From NCBI GenBank assembly GCA_002869895.2, contig NEWP02000009.1, positions 95,421 to 138,020 of the forward strand: a stretch of DNA of 42,600 nt, in the 5' to 3' direction. Numbering within the stretch: position 1 is the stretch's first letter; each line of letters opens with the position of its first letter. This DNA comes from Nitrospira sp. CG24E. Its GTDB lineage: Bacteria; Nitrospirota; Nitrospiria; Nitrospirales; Nitrospiraceae. The translations under genes were made by a program, and so were the position numbers. Shown here in pieces: positions 1 to 8,289 of this stretch. The notes beneath the pieces were generated by a model. The model was not told where the DNA came from. It saw only the letters and a list, made by a program, of their open reading frames with translations, and did no database searches.

Positions 1-6
1 GTCTCG

Positions 7-219
7 CCGAATGCTCAAACAGTTCGCCAGCAAGGCCGCAGCCGATGAAAGCACCGGAGGCGTAGCATTTCTCACCCGCCCGCCCCGAACTGCTCGCACA
101 GTTCTAACCCGATGGGCTACGTTGAGGATGCTTTCGAGGTGAGAACGGCGCATGGGAAGAGGCGCGTCACGGCGCGCCTGGGTCGGGAGGGTGAGAAAAG
201 CGACTTTTTCAGCATTCGG
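7..219. repeat. Palindromic repeat, family 1, compound copy
   Basis: The ends form an inverted repeat: CCGAATGCTCAAACAG at the left, and a right end whose reverse complement is CCGAATGCTGAAAAAG. The body (GCCAGCAAGGCCGCAGCCGA, then GGGCTACGTTGAGGATGCTT) matches the copies at 4201-4330 and 37195-37323. This copy is longer because a second inverted pair (CTCACCCGCCCG near 71, GGGAGGGTGAG near 187) is nested inside it. It lies directly downstream of the minus-strand MoaD-like gene, whose stop is at 223. The element has no coding capacity and looks like a MITE or REP-type sequence. Confidence 0.75.
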
Positions 220-222
220 TTA

Positions 223-501
223 TTAGACGGGAATGTCTCTCGTCCCGTCATACGACGTTCTCGATTGGTGGGAGAGCTTCATGATATCGCCGTCCTTGAT
301 CACCGTATCTTCGCCGCTGACTTTTTTGTTTACGGCAATCATCAATTCTCGGTTCAAGAGGAACTGTAGCAACGGACCCATGCGATCCTGGTTCGCCTCG
401 ATGAGTTTTCTCACCGTGGTCGGCTCGGAAGCCTCACATTCGAATTCTGTTTCTCCGACCGCATCGCGTAGCGTCAATCCAAAGACCAGCACAGTGACCA
501 T
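223..501 (-). CDS. MoaD/ThiS-like beta-grasp protein, copy 1
   Basis: A 92-residue protein with the small ubiquitin-like (beta-grasp) fold pattern of MoaD/ThiS: a start strand MVTVLVFGLTLRDAVG, a TVRKLIEAN helix, an IAVNKKVS strand and a late KDGDIMKLSHQS strand. The start is the ATG at 499-501, which has GGGAG about 11 nt upstream; the open frame continues further 5' only through a remnant of another gene. It is about 83% identical to the copy at 632-910. The C-terminus is TRDIPV, not the GG tail that MoaD and ThiS need for thiocarboxylate formation. A sulfur-carrier role is therefore doubtful unless the tail is processed. It may instead be a structural or regulatory beta-grasp protein linked to the neighbouring dehydrogenase. 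Confidence 0.8.
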   Translation of the reverse strand: MVTVLVFGLTLRDAVGETEFECEASEPTTVRKLIEANQDRMGPLLQFLLNRELMIAVNKKVSGEDTVIKDGDIMKLSHQSRTSYDGTRDIPV

Positions 502-540
502 ATAATGTGTATCTCCCTTACGTCGCCTACTGTAATTATT

Positions 541-617
541 TGGTCTGCCGGTCTGCAGCCTCGTAGGCCTCTTGAAGCAGTTGGGCGACGTGCTTGACCT
601 CCGCAGTGCCTTGCAAT
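541..617 (-). pseudogene. Remnant of the 3' end of the FAD/Fe-S dehydrogenase gene
   Basis: Read on the minus strand this stretch encodes LQGTAEVKHVAQLLQEAYEA, matching the last residues (LQGAAEVKHVAQLLQESYDA) of the complete dehydrogenase at 1016-3856. Nothing else of that gene is present here. Its 5' side is joined directly to the last ~15-19 bp (TTTTTCAGCATTCGG) of the family 1 repeat, just after the stop of the second MoaD-like gene. It marks the junction of a tandem duplication whose unit was dehydrogenase tail, MoaD-like gene and repeat end. Confidence 0.8.
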
Positions 618-631
618 TTTTCAGCATTCGG

Positions 632-910
632 CTAGATGGGGATATCGCGAGTGCCATCATACGTCACCCTCGACTGGTGGGATAACTTCACGGTATCGCC
701 GTCCTTGACCACTGTGTCGTCGGCGCTCACTTTCTTATTGACCGCAATCATCACTTCTCGATTCGCCAAGAACTGTAACAACGGGCCCATGCGGTCCGGG
801 TTCGATTCAAGAAGTTTCCTGACCGTGGTCGGCTCTGAGATCTCGATCTCAAACTCTGTTTCTCCAACCGCATCGCGAAGCGTCAATCCAAAGACCAGAA
901 CTCTGACCAC
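632..910 (-). CDS. MoaD/ThiS-like beta-grasp protein, copy 2
   Basis: A 92-residue paralogue of the gene at 223-501, with 16 differences by eye. It starts at a GTG (908-910) preceded by GAGGTG with about 5 nt spacing. The beta-grasp pattern is the same, and it again lacks a terminal GG (ends TRDIPI). It lies about 105 nt downstream of the FAD/Fe-S dehydrogenase on the same strand. The two are separated by a nonamer hairpin (926-1016) that could attenuate read-through. Substitutions are mostly conservative, so both copies appear to be under selection as proteins. The specific function is not known. Confidence 0.8.
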   Translation of the reverse strand: MVRVLVFGLTLRDAVGETEFEIEISEPTTVRKLLESNPDRMGPLLQFLANREVMIAVNKKVSADDTVVKDGDTVKLSHQSRVTYDGTRDIPI

Positions 911-925
911 TTAACACCTCGTTAT

Positions 926-1016
926 CTGGTTTGTTTTGTTTATTTGGTTGATTTGGTTCATCTGGTTAGTTTCGCTTAACCAAAAAACCAGACAAACCAA
1001 ATAAACAAAACAAACC
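926..1016. repeat. Period-9 T-rich hairpin array at a gene 3' end
   Basis: The left arm reads as five 9-nt units (CTGGTTTGT, TTTGTTTAT, TTGGTTGAT, TTGGTTCAT, CTGGTTAGT). A loop containing TTCG follows, then a right arm of complementary 9-nt units (AACCAAAAA, ACCAGACAA, ACCAAATAA, ACAAAACAA). The array ends on the stop codon of the dehydrogenase (1016-1018). Related arrays lie at 5326-5411 and 26829-26907. It is an AT-rich island in GC-rich DNA and probably acts as a transcript-end hairpin. Confidence 0.75.
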
Positions 1017-3856
1017 TATAGCCTGTCTGCAGCGTCGTAGGATTCCTGAAGCAGTTGCGCCACATGTTTGACTTCCGCTGCGCCCTGCAAGCCGGTCCGC
1101 AATTGAATCATACAGGCTGGGCAACTCGTCGCGACAACCTCAGCGCCACTCAGTTCGACAGCCTGCCGCTTGCGCGCAACAATTCGCTGCGAGGTCTCAA
1201 AGTCCTTCACAAGATAGGTCCCTGCTCCGCCGGCACAGCGATCGGCGTCTTGCATCTCGACGTACTCGACACCAGGCAGGCTTCTGAGAATCGCACGAGG
1301 TTCTTTGGTTACTCCCGCTGCCCTCAGATGACAGGATGAGTGATAGGCAACCTTACACTTTCCGGACAATGGACCGGCCATGGCAGGTTTCACAGATGAC
1401 TGAGCCACGAACTCAGAAATATGCGTGACCCGTTTGGCCAAGGCCTGGGCCGCCGCTTGCTCCGGCTCACCGGCAAATAATGCGGGATAGTCCTTCAGCA
1501 TGAGGGTGCAGGAGGCACAGCCGGTCACCACCTTGTCATACCCTGCCATCGTGGCAAGGTTGACCCGCGCGCCCTCTTTGGCCAACGAACGATGACCATA
1601 GGTTTCGATTGGCGTTCCGGAACAGCGTTGTGGCGGTAGATCCGGCTCGACTCCATGTTTTCGTAGCACGGAAATCACGGCATCCCCCACCCCATCGTCA
1701 AAATAGTTCGCCGCGCAGCCATGGAAATAGGCCACCGGTGAGCGAGGAGCTTGTTTGGCTTCCGGGATCAGTTCGGAATAGCGATCGCGCAGGTGTCGCC
1801 GGGCCAGTTTCGGTAGCACAAGCTGAGGTGACAATGCTGCCGTCGCAGCTAGACGACGCATCAATGGCTTTGTGAGACGATCGAGCAATCCCCGGATGAA
1901 AGGCCGATCCCAGACTGCCTGATACTTCGCGAGAAACTTTAAGAATCGCTCAAATCGTGCTGTCTGTGCGTGAAATCGAAAGATGACACCTGCCATCTCG
2001 TTCGGGTTCTCAGCACGCCGGTCCAGGATAAGCTGAGAGACATCCACCCCGGCAGGACAGGCAGTACGGCAGGACTTGCAGTTGAGGCAGGCCTCCACGA
2101 CCCGCTTGGAATTGAGGTAGCTGTAGTTCTTATCCGTGACGATCTCGAACCAGCCACGCGAACTCATGTCTTCCGATCGAAAGACATCGTAGACCGGACA
2201 GACCGCGTTGCACTTGGCGCAGGTCGCACAGGATTTCGACAGTCGCTCATAGTCGATATGATCTGTGAAGGGCCTGTCGCTGATCTTGATGCCTGGGTTG
2301 AGCACTCCGGTGGGATCAAAGCTCTGCTTCACCCGCACAAACAGGTCATAGAGCTCCGAACCGAACATCGTCTTCACATATTCAGCGCGCACCCGTCCAT
2401 CCCCATGCTCCCCACAGATCGAACCGCCGAAGCGGCCCAAGACCGTTTGGTGAATTTCGTGATAGCCCTGCACCATCTTCTGGAAATCGTTTTGGTCGTT
2501 CACGTCGAGCAAGGGAATGATGTGGGCGTTCCCATTCCCGATATGGCCAAAAATCGCGACCGGCACGCGCTGCCCGGCGAAGAACTCCTCCAGATACCGA
2601 ATGAGTTCACTGATTCGCTCAGCCGGCACGACTACGTCGTCCACAAAGTTGATGGGCTTCTTCTTGGGATCGAATCGATAGAGGGTGGGATAGAGCGCCT
2701 TGCGGGCCTTCCACAATTGCTCCCGTTGCTCAGGATCGAAGGCGATGACAGGGTCGGAGGTCAGACGATACCGTCGGCAGATCTCAGTCATGCGCTCGGC
2801 CTGCGCCTTGAGATCCATCCCTATGGCATCAGCATCCAATTCCACCAAGAGGGTGGCAGCCGCATCTGCCGGGATACCGTGTTTCGCCCGTCCGATCAGA
2901 TTGAGTGTGTTGGCATCCATGACCTCCAATGCGCTCGGACTCAACTCCAGCAGCTTCGGCACAGCCTCGCCCACATCTTCCAATCGGTGAAAATGGATGA
3001 GTGCCGTAAGTGTCGCGCGAGGCTTCTCGACCAGTCGGATGGTGGCTTCACTGAAGAGACCGAGCGTGCCCTCACTGCCGACAAAGAGCTTCGGGAGGTC
3101 GAAACAGCCTCGCGCAAGCCCATCGACGAGACCGAAGAGGTTGTAGCCACAACTGTTCTTGCTGACAGTCGGACGCTTCTGGGCGATCAGCGGGGCATTT
3201 TCTTGTAGCAGCAACCGTAAATCGTGAAGCGACCTGTGCGTTCTCAGAAGATCGGCGCAGGCCAGTTCGTCGAGCCCATAGGCCTTGGCATCCAGCCACT
3301 CTCCAGATTGCAGGCAGACACGGAGCGCTGCCACATTGTCTTTGACGGCGCCATAGCGTAGCGTGTGGGGACCGGACGAATTATTTGCCAACATCCCTCC
3401 CAGCTTGCACATGTCCCCGCTGGAGGGGTCCGGTCCGAACAACAGACCCTGGCGGCTCAGCTGCTTGTTCAGTTCAGCCAGCACGATCCCCGGCTGCACC
3501 CTGGCCCATTGCTCATCCCGATTCACTTCAAGAATCCGATTCAAGCGTGAGACATCCAGAATGATTCCAGCTCCAATAGCAGAACCGGTCAGATTCGTCC
3601 CGGCAGCACGCGGGGTCAGCGGGATGCCTCGCTCTACGGCATACCGCACCGTAGCGGCAATGTCCTCCTCGGACTCGACAAGCACGACGGCCTTGGGCTG
3701 CATCCGGTAGATGCTCGCATCCACTGCATAGGCGGTCAGCGTCGAGTAGTCATCTTTGACTTTTTCAGCACCCAGTGCGGCACGAAGGTCAGAGGCGATA
3801 GCGTGGGAACGTTCAGGCAAAATGAGAGTAGGTGCGGTCATAGTTGAAGGCGTCAT
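1016..3856 (-). CDS. FAD-binding and Fe-S 2-hydroxyacid dehydrogenase (GlcD-GlpC type fusion)
   Basis: A 946-residue soluble or membrane-associated flavoprotein, probably oxidising a 2-hydroxyacid such as D-lactate, glycolate or D-2-hydroxyglutarate and passing electrons through Fe-S clusters to the quinone pool. The N-terminal FAD_binding_4 domain carries GTNLTGSA (86-93). The FAD-oxidase C domain carries GHIGNGNAH (437-445) and GEHGDGR (482-488). Two 4Fe-4S motifs follow (C543/546/549/553 and C590/593/596/600), then two CCG domains (C714, C745, GCASC 779-783; C842, C874, SCPAC 911-915). This is the order of the YdiJ/Dld-II-like family, and all parts are present. The substrate cannot be read from sequence. 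The 2-hydroxyacid dehydrogenase across the intergenic region (4359-5324) fits a glycolate/glyoxylate role. The start is ATG 3854-3856 with no clear ribosome site; Met6 is an alternative. Confidence 0.88.
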   Translation of the reverse strand: MTPSTMTAPTLILPERSHAIASDLRAALGAEKVKDDYSTLTAYAVDASIYRMQPKAVVLVESEEDIAATVRYAVERGIPLTPRAAGTNLTGSAIGAGIILDVSRLNRILEVNRDEQWARVQPGIVLAELNKQLSRQGLLFGPDPSSGDMCKLGGMLANNSSGPHTLRYGAVKDNVAALRVCLQSGEWLDAKAYGLDELACADLLRTHRSLHDLRLLLQENAPLIAQKRPTVSKNSCGYNLFGLVDGLARGCFDLPKLFVGSEGTLGLFSEATIRLVEKPRATLTALIHFHRLEDVGEAVPKLLELSPSALEVMDANTLNLIGRAKHGIPADAAATLLVELDADAIGMDLKAQAERMTEICRRYRLTSDPVIAFDPEQREQLWKARKALYPTLYRFDPKKKPINFVDDVVVPAERISELIRYLEEFFAGQRVPVAIFGHIGNGNAHIIPLLDVNDQNDFQKMVQGYHEIHQTVLGRFGGSICGEHGDGRVRAEYVKTMFGSELYDLFVRVKQSFDPTGVLNPGIKISDRPFTDHIDYERLSKSCATCAKCNAVCPVYDVFRSEDMSSRGWFEIVTDKNYSYLNSKRVVEACLNCKSCRTACPAGVDVSQLILDRRAENPNEMAGVIFRFHAQTARFERFLKFLAKYQAVWDRPFIRGLLDRLTKPLMRRLAATAALSPQLVLPKLARRHLRDRYSELIPEAKQAPRSPVAYFHGCAANYFDDGVGDAVISVLRKHGVEPDLPPQRCSGTPIETYGHRSLAKEGARVNLATMAGYDKVVTGCASCTLMLKDYPALFAGEPEQAAAQALAKRVTHISEFVAQSSVKPAMAGPLSGKCKVAYHSSCHLRAAGVTKEPRAILRSLPGVEYVEMQDADRCAGGAGTYLVKDFETSQRIVARKRQAVELSGAEVVATSCPACMIQLRTGLQGAAEVKHVAQLLQESYDAADRL

Positions 3857-3888
3857 TCATTCTAGACGGTCTTGGCGAGCAAGAACAA

Positions 3889-3923
3889 GTGAAGCGTCGT
3901 TCGTGAAGCGTGAAGCGTCAGAA
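3889..3923. repeat. Short heptamer array
   Basis: Five consecutive 7-nt units on the plus strand: GTGAAGC, GTCGTTC, GTGAAGC, GTGAAGC, GTCAGAA. They lie just upstream of the dehydrogenase start. They share the GTGAARC style of the perfect array at 12081-12129. No complementary arm is visible nearby. Confidence 0.55.
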
Positions 3924-4200
3924 CCGATTGATGAATGACCAGCCTGCGCCAAGGCTTCGGCGGACAGGCCAGTGACGAGTGACTATCCTGCGTTGAAAGC
4001 GCCGGATTACTATTGAACCCAAGCTCAGCGGAGGACGCTGTTCAAGGAAACCCGACATGAGTAGGGGATAGTTGTCGGCCAAGAGAAACTCGTTCTCGAA
4101 GCCACTCTGACTGCCTCCTGCATGCCCGTCCTTCTGCGCGCTATCCACTTGAGGTGGCCCCGAAATAACGGACACCTGGATTAAGACTCACTAGCACACC
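3924..4200. other. Intergenic stretch with no supported gene
   Basis: A minus-strand 85-codon frame (3918-4175) exists, but it has no recognisable domain and no ribosome site. Near 4155-4190 the motif CCCCGAAATAACGGACACC resembles the end of an IS3-type element, which could be a relic; I could not confirm a partner end. Nothing else is seen. Confidence 0.4.
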
Positions 4201-4330
4201 GCAGGATGCTCAAACAGTCTGTCCAGCAAGGCCGCAGCCGAAGAAAGCACCGGAGGCGTAGCCTCTGGGCTACGTTGAGGATGCTTTCAAGGTGAGAACG
4301 CGGCTGGCGGACTTTTTCAGCATCCTGCTA
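4201..4330. repeat. Palindromic repeat, family 1
   Basis: A clean copy of about 130 bp. The left end is GCAGGATGCTCAAACAGTC. The reverse complement of the right end is AGCAGGATGCTGAAAAAGTC, giving near-perfect terminal inverted repeats. The interior has CCAGCAAGGCCGCAGCC and GGGCTACGTTGAGG. It ends 28 bp before the GTG start of the dehydrogenase at 4359, so it occupies that gene's promoter or leader region. Confidence 0.8.
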
Positions 4331-4358
4331 AGATGCGCTGAAAATAGGAGCTGCGCCA

Positions 4359-5324
4359 GTGAGCGATACAGGTCCCACCCTCTACATTTCTCGTCTACTT
4401 CCCGATCCCGTGATGACCATCGTGCGGGAGCAGTTCCAGTTGCTGCTGGAACCACTTGATGCTCTCCCCACTCCCAAATTGCTGCGTGAGGGACTCTGCC
4501 AGGCTGATGCTGCGATCGTGACTCTGGGAGATCGCATCGACGCCGAAACTATTCACGCAGCCACCAGGCTGAAAATTCTGGCGAACTATGCCGTGGGATA
4601 CAACAATATCGATCTCGCCGCCGCGCGACAGCGGGGCCTGATCGTCGCCAATACTCCCGACGTCTTGACGGATGCCACAGCGGATCTGACCTGGGCCTTG
4701 CTCCTGGCAACGACGCGCCGCGTCATCGAAGGCGATGCACTCGTTCGATCCGGTCGTTGGACCGGGTGGAGTCCCACACAACTCTTGGGATCGGAGGTCA
4801 CGGGCAAGACGCTGGGAATTATCGGCATGGGGCGGATCGGGCAAGCGGTGGCCCACCGTGCGGCAGGCTTTCGGATGCCGGTGCTCTATCATACGCGCCA
4901 ACAACCGGATAGCTCATCCTTACCTTCTGAGTGGAAGTGCCGGCCACTGCAGGCGCTTCTCGAAGAAGCCGATATTGTGACGATCCATGCGCCGCTCACA
5001 CCAGTCACCCACCATCTGATCGGCTCGCGAGAATTGGCCTGGATGCGCCCCACCGCCTTTCTCATCAATACAGCTCGCGGTCCGATCGTCGATGAAGCAT
5101 CCTTGGTCGATGCCCTCAAGAGAGGAACCATCGCCGGCGCAGGACTCGACGTCTATGAAGAGGAGCCAACCCTCCATCCGGAACTAACTGCGTTGAAACA
5201 GGTGGTGCTGCTCCCCCATTTGGGCTCAGCCACACTGCATGCGAGGGTTCAGATGGGGCTGGTCTGTTTGAAGAATATTGAAGCGGTGCTCGGCGGCCGT
5301 TCAACCCCAAATCAGGTAACCTGA
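4359..5324 (+). CDS. D-2-hydroxyacid dehydrogenase (glyoxylate/hydroxypyruvate reductase type)
   Basis: A 321-residue NAD(P)-dependent cytosolic dehydrogenase that would reduce glyoxylate or hydroxypyruvate, or act on a related 2-keto acid. The nucleotide-binding glycine motif GIIGMGRIG is at 153-161. The catalytic Arg is R240 in NTARGPIVDE, an acidic residue lies in DVYEEEP (264-270), and the catalytic His is H287 in LLPHLGSAT. Length is normal for the family. Translation starts at GTG 4359-4361, with AGGAG ending 8 nt upstream. The exact substrate is uncertain; phosphoglycerate dehydrogenase is less likely because there is no C-terminal ACT domain. It may cooperate with the flavin dehydrogenase at 1016-3856 in glycolate/glyoxylate interconversion, which is inference. 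Confidence 0.88.
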   Translation: MSDTGPTLYISRLLPDPVMTIVREQFQLLLEPLDALPTPKLLREGLCQADAAIVTLGDRIDAETIHAATRLKILANYAVGYNNIDLAAARQRGLIVANTPDVLTDATADLTWALLLATTRRVIEGDALVRSGRWTGWSPTQLLGSEVTGKTLGIIGMGRIGQAVAHRAAGFRMPVLYHTRQQPDSSSLPSEWKCRPLQALLEEADIVTIHAPLTPVTHHLIGSRELAWMRPTAFLINTARGPIVDEASLVDALKRGTIAGAGLDVYEEEPTLHPELTALKQVVLLPHLGSATLHARVQMGLVCLKNIEAVLGGRSTPNQVT

Positions 5325-5325
5325 G

Positions 5326-5411
5326 CTGGTTTATTTGGTTTGTCTGCTCCCTTTGGTTCATCTGGTTAGATTCGTTCAACCAAACAAACCAAACAAACTA
5401 AATAAACCTAA
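5326..5411. repeat. Period-9 T-rich hairpin array between convergent genes
   Basis: Left arm units CTGGTTTAT, TTGGTTTGT, CTGCTCCCT, TTGGTTCAT, CTGGTTAGA are followed by a TTCG loop and a right arm AACCAAACAAACCAAACAAA and onward. It fills almost the whole gap between the stop at 5324 (plus strand) and the stop at 5418 (minus strand). A bidirectional terminator is the simplest reading. The core is shared with 926-1016. Confidence 0.75.
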
Positions 5412-5417
5412 TACCTG

Positions 5418-7709
5418 CTAGTTTCTGTAGCGGAATTCGGGAAAGGTCTCAGTCGTGGCTCCCTTATGCGCGCGCGCCAATTCGAGCCGTTGCGGCACGT
5501 CGTGGAAGGTTGAAATTGTTTCGTAAATTGCGGCAGCCAAACTCCACTGCTGTTGGGCCTCGTACAGCAGACCGAGCTCATAGCGAATGGCCTGCGCCTT
5601 GGCCCCCTGGCACTTCGGATCCTTCAGCAGCGCCTCGAGCTGTTCGCTCGCCGACTGACCGTCTCCCTGTTCTTTCGAACAGACCGCGAGCATGAGACAG
5701 GAGTCCAAGAAAAAATCCTGGCTCTTCATCGAGAGAGAAAACTCTTCTTTCGCTTCGTCCAGCAACCCCATGTTCTTGTAGGCCACTCCCAGCATGTAAT
5801 GGGTCTCAGGATCGATCATCTCTTTCGCAAGCTGGGCAGAAACCTTCGGTTCGCCGGCTGGAACCGGCACTTGCGGTTTCGGCGAGAATATCGAGGCCCA
5901 CTTGACCAACAGGGGGCTGGCGGGAGCGAGTTCTTTGACTTTCGCAAAGAGACCTGACGGCTGGGTCATATCCTTATCTCTAGTTGAATCTGCCAGGATC
6001 AATTCGAGGGCACGGGAATATTGCAACGCAGCGCCGGCTGTATCACTCTTGGCTTCGAGCAGAGAGCCGAACAATTCTCGAGCCTCTGCGTGATCCGGCT
6101 GCTCTGTAACGAGGCGACTCAGCCATCCTTCCGCCTCAGTCTGCTGTCCCGCTTTCACATAGACCTGGAATTGCTCACTCACCGAAAGGAGCGGCTGTTG
6201 GGGCGCCGTCGGGCCTACCTCTTCCGGCAACGTCCCCCATAGTTGATCCGGCTCGACATTCTCCCATGAGGACCCGTTACCAGGCGTACCCGGTTCTGAG
6301 GCTCTTGACCGTGACGACTCCCATGGGTTTGCCGTTGGTTCCGGCACAACGATCGAGGACTGGTTGTCTTCTAGTGAGGTGCGCTTGGGAGGCAGAGTCC
6401 AAAATTGGTCGTCCGGAACAGCATTGTCCGTCGAAAATGTGTCCGTCTGGACCGGGCTGGGCGAGGGCGCAACTGTTGGAGCCGCGGGGGGCTCTGATTG
6501 AGCAGGAGAGGGCGGTTCCTCCACTGCTGTGCCATGCATGAGAGCAGTGAGTCTCTTCACCGTCAGACTCTCCGGCGCCAGCGCGATGACCTTCTCGAAC
6601 AATTCCTCATGCAATGTCGGCATCCCCGGTTCGGGATGTTTCAGCAACAACTCTATCGCCTTCCCATACTGGATCACGGCATTGGCGGCATCGCCTTTCT
6701 CTCCAAAGAGTTCTCCGTAGAGTTCAAGCATCGCAACCGACTGGGGTTCGACCGCGAGAAAATCTCTAATCAGCTGGTCGGCCTTCTCATAGTCCTGTGC
6801 CCGCAATGCCGCCCCGGCAAGGTAACGATATTCCCCAAGTGCTACCTGAAGATCTCCCCGTTGCAGATGCAACTTGGCCAGCAACTGACAGACATCAGGA
6901 TTTCCCGGTTCTTTCGTCAGCATTTGATTGAGGATGGCCTCAGCCCCGGCGAACTGCTTTGCGTCGATGCGGCGGGTGGCTTCAGAGAGGAGATCAAGCG
7001 GCTCGGCGCTCTTGGGCACCAGTCCTCCGGAACCGACGCCAGGCTTGGCGACACGGCTAGGCGTCCCATCGGCCGTTTTGAAGTGTTCGATGAACTGGGC
7101 GGCTTCACTATTGGCAGGATCGATCCGCAATACAGCTTGATATGCATCCTTCGCTTCGGCATAGCGCTGCTGAGCCGATCGCTCACGCCCTAACTGCAGA
7201 TAGACCTTTGTCGCTTCGTCCTGCATGTTTTCTTGCACGCAGAGCTCCGCCACGCGCTGCTGGGCATCCAGGTTCGAGGGATCCTGGCTGACGATCTTCT
7301 TATAGATGTCCAGCGCATCTTTACTCTTTCCTGCCTTGAGGTAGTGTTTCCCGAGGGTGAGGTAATCTTGCACGGCGCTGCTCAGCAAACCCCGCTCAGC
7401 ATTGAGGTCTCCCAGATGCCGGTACACATCATATCGGGACGGGTCGAGCTTCAATATCTTCTTGTAGGTTGCGATCGCCTTGAGGGTGGCCCCTTCGGCA
7501 CGGAAGGCATTGGCTGCCTGGGCAAAGGCGCCTACGGCATCGGTGGTGGCACGGCGTTTGAGGTGTAACTCCCCGATTGAATTGAAGATACTTCCATCTC
7601 CCGGCGACTCGACGGAGAGTTTCTTCCACTCATTGATCGCAGCGTCAAATTGACCCCGTGACGCGAAGAGTTGCGCGCTATGCAGTACGGTACTACGGTC
7701 GATCGGCAA
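5418..7709 (-). CDS. Tetratricopeptide repeat (TPR) protein
   Basis: A 763-residue protein built from TPR units. The N-terminal block (to about residue 380) has many repeats, e.g. AINEWKKLSVESPGDGSIFN and AIATYKKILKLDPSRYDVYR. A proline/serine-rich linker follows (roughly 400-490, low complexity), then a second TPR block to the C-terminus. No signal peptide or enzyme motif is visible, so it is probably a cytoplasmic scaffold. I chose the TTG at 7707-7709 because GGAGG lies 6 nt upstream; the longer frame to 7760 also begins with TTG but has no ribosome site. It is transcribed alone and convergent with the dehydrogenase. Its partner is unknown. Confidence 0.85.
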   Translation of the reverse strand: MPIDRSTVLHSAQLFASRGQFDAAINEWKKLSVESPGDGSIFNSIGELHLKRRATTDAVGAFAQAANAFRAEGATLKAIATYKKILKLDPSRYDVYRHLGDLNAERGLLSSAVQDYLTLGKHYLKAGKSKDALDIYKKIVSQDPSNLDAQQRVAELCVQENMQDEATKVYLQLGRERSAQQRYAEAKDAYQAVLRIDPANSEAAQFIEHFKTADGTPSRVAKPGVGSGGLVPKSAEPLDLLSEATRRIDAKQFAGAEAILNQMLTKEPGNPDVCQLLAKLHLQRGDLQVALGEYRYLAGAALRAQDYEKADQLIRDFLAVEPQSVAMLELYGELFGEKGDAANAVIQYGKAIELLLKHPEPGMPTLHEELFEKVIALAPESLTVKRLTALMHGTAVEEPPSPAQSEPPAAPTVAPSPSPVQTDTFSTDNAVPDDQFWTLPPKRTSLEDNQSSIVVPEPTANPWESSRSRASEPGTPGNGSSWENVEPDQLWGTLPEEVGPTAPQQPLLSVSEQFQVYVKAGQQTEAEGWLSRLVTEQPDHAEARELFGSLLEAKSDTAGAALQYSRALELILADSTRDKDMTQPSGLFAKVKELAPASPLLVKWASIFSPKPQVPVPAGEPKVSAQLAKEMIDPETHYMLGVAYKNMGLLDEAKEEFSLSMKSQDFFLDSCLMLAVCSKEQGDGQSASEQLEALLKDPKCQGAKAQAIRYELGLLYEAQQQWSLAAAIYETISTFHDVPQRLELARAHKGATTETFPEFRYRN

Positions 7710-7802
7710 GTCAGACCTCCACAACAATGAAACGCTAACAGTGTCGTGGGATATTGTCAACGAATTGGGGGCTTTAGATACGGGCAGACTCGGCAGAAGT
7801 AC

Positions 7803-7835
7803 GAAGGCCCGCCTTCATGTGAAAGGCAGGCCTTC
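7803..7835 (-). terminator. Hairpin downstream of the cold-shock gene
   Basis: GAAGGCCCGCCTT and AAGGCAGGCCTTC form a stem of about 12 bp with one mismatch and a short loop. It lies 31 bp after the stop of the cold-shock gene (minus strand) and before the TPR gene. There is no strong T-run, so the mode of termination is uncertain. Confidence 0.55.
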
Positions 7836-7865
7836 TCTACCACAAAAATCAGCAGCACGAATTCC

Positions 7866-8084
7866 TCAAGACTCGGCAACCGCCATCTTCAGAACATTCG
7901 AAGCCTGAGGCCCCTTCGCGCCTTGTACGACTTCGAACTCAACATTTTCTCCTTCTTTGAGGGTTTTGAATCCTTCTCCTTGCAGCGCCGAATAATGCAC
8001 GAAGACATCATCCCCGCCCTCAAGACGAATGAACCCGAATCCCTTGCGATCGTTGAACCATTTAACCGTGCCTTTTGTCTTCAC
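7866..8084 (-). CDS. Cold-shock domain protein (CspA family)
   Basis: A 72-residue single OB-fold nucleic-acid-binding protein. RNP1 is KGFGFI (14-19) and RNP2 is VFVHY (27-31), both intact, and TVKWFND at the N-terminus is diagnostic. It probably acts as an RNA chaperone. The start is GTG 8082-8084 with AAGGAG about 8 nt upstream; the longer open frame to 8255 is leader sequence. A candidate promoter near 8262-8289 implies a leader of roughly 170 nt, a feature common in cold-inducible csp mRNAs. It is divergent from lptF. Confidence 0.93.
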   Translation of the reverse strand: MKTKGTVKWFNDRKGFGFIRLEGGDDVFVHYSALQGEGFKTLKEGENVEFEVVQGAKGPQASNVLKMAVAES

Positions 8085-8261
8085 AGAAATGCTCCTTTCC
8101 TCAACAGCCACGACTCGAAACATGGCCGGTCCCGGAACCCAGTTGGCAATGACACGCCTGGTAATGTGAACAAGACGGAAGAAAACGTGGGGTGGAACGA
8201 CGGGTTCATTGGAAAGAAAAGATCGATCACGAAACCCATCTCGGTGATAACGCAAGCAGCA

Positions 8262-8289
8262 TGTATCATGTCATTTCAAATCTTGTCAA
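8262..8289 (-). promoter_or_regulatory. Candidate sigma-70 promoter for the cold-shock gene
   Basis: On the minus strand, TTGACA (8284-8289) is followed after 16 nt by GATACA (8262-8267). The -35 is perfect and the -10 is weak. It is the best promoter match in the divergent gap with lptF. Confidence 0.4.

Noticed and set aside
1970-3208. 412-codon plus-strand open frame
   Set aside because: Entirely antisense to the FAD/Fe-S dehydrogenase, whose domains and motifs are clear; the frame has no recognisable protein features.
3918-4175. 85-codon minus-strand frame
   Set aside because: No ribosome site, domain or coding bias that I can see; lies in a repeat-rich gap.
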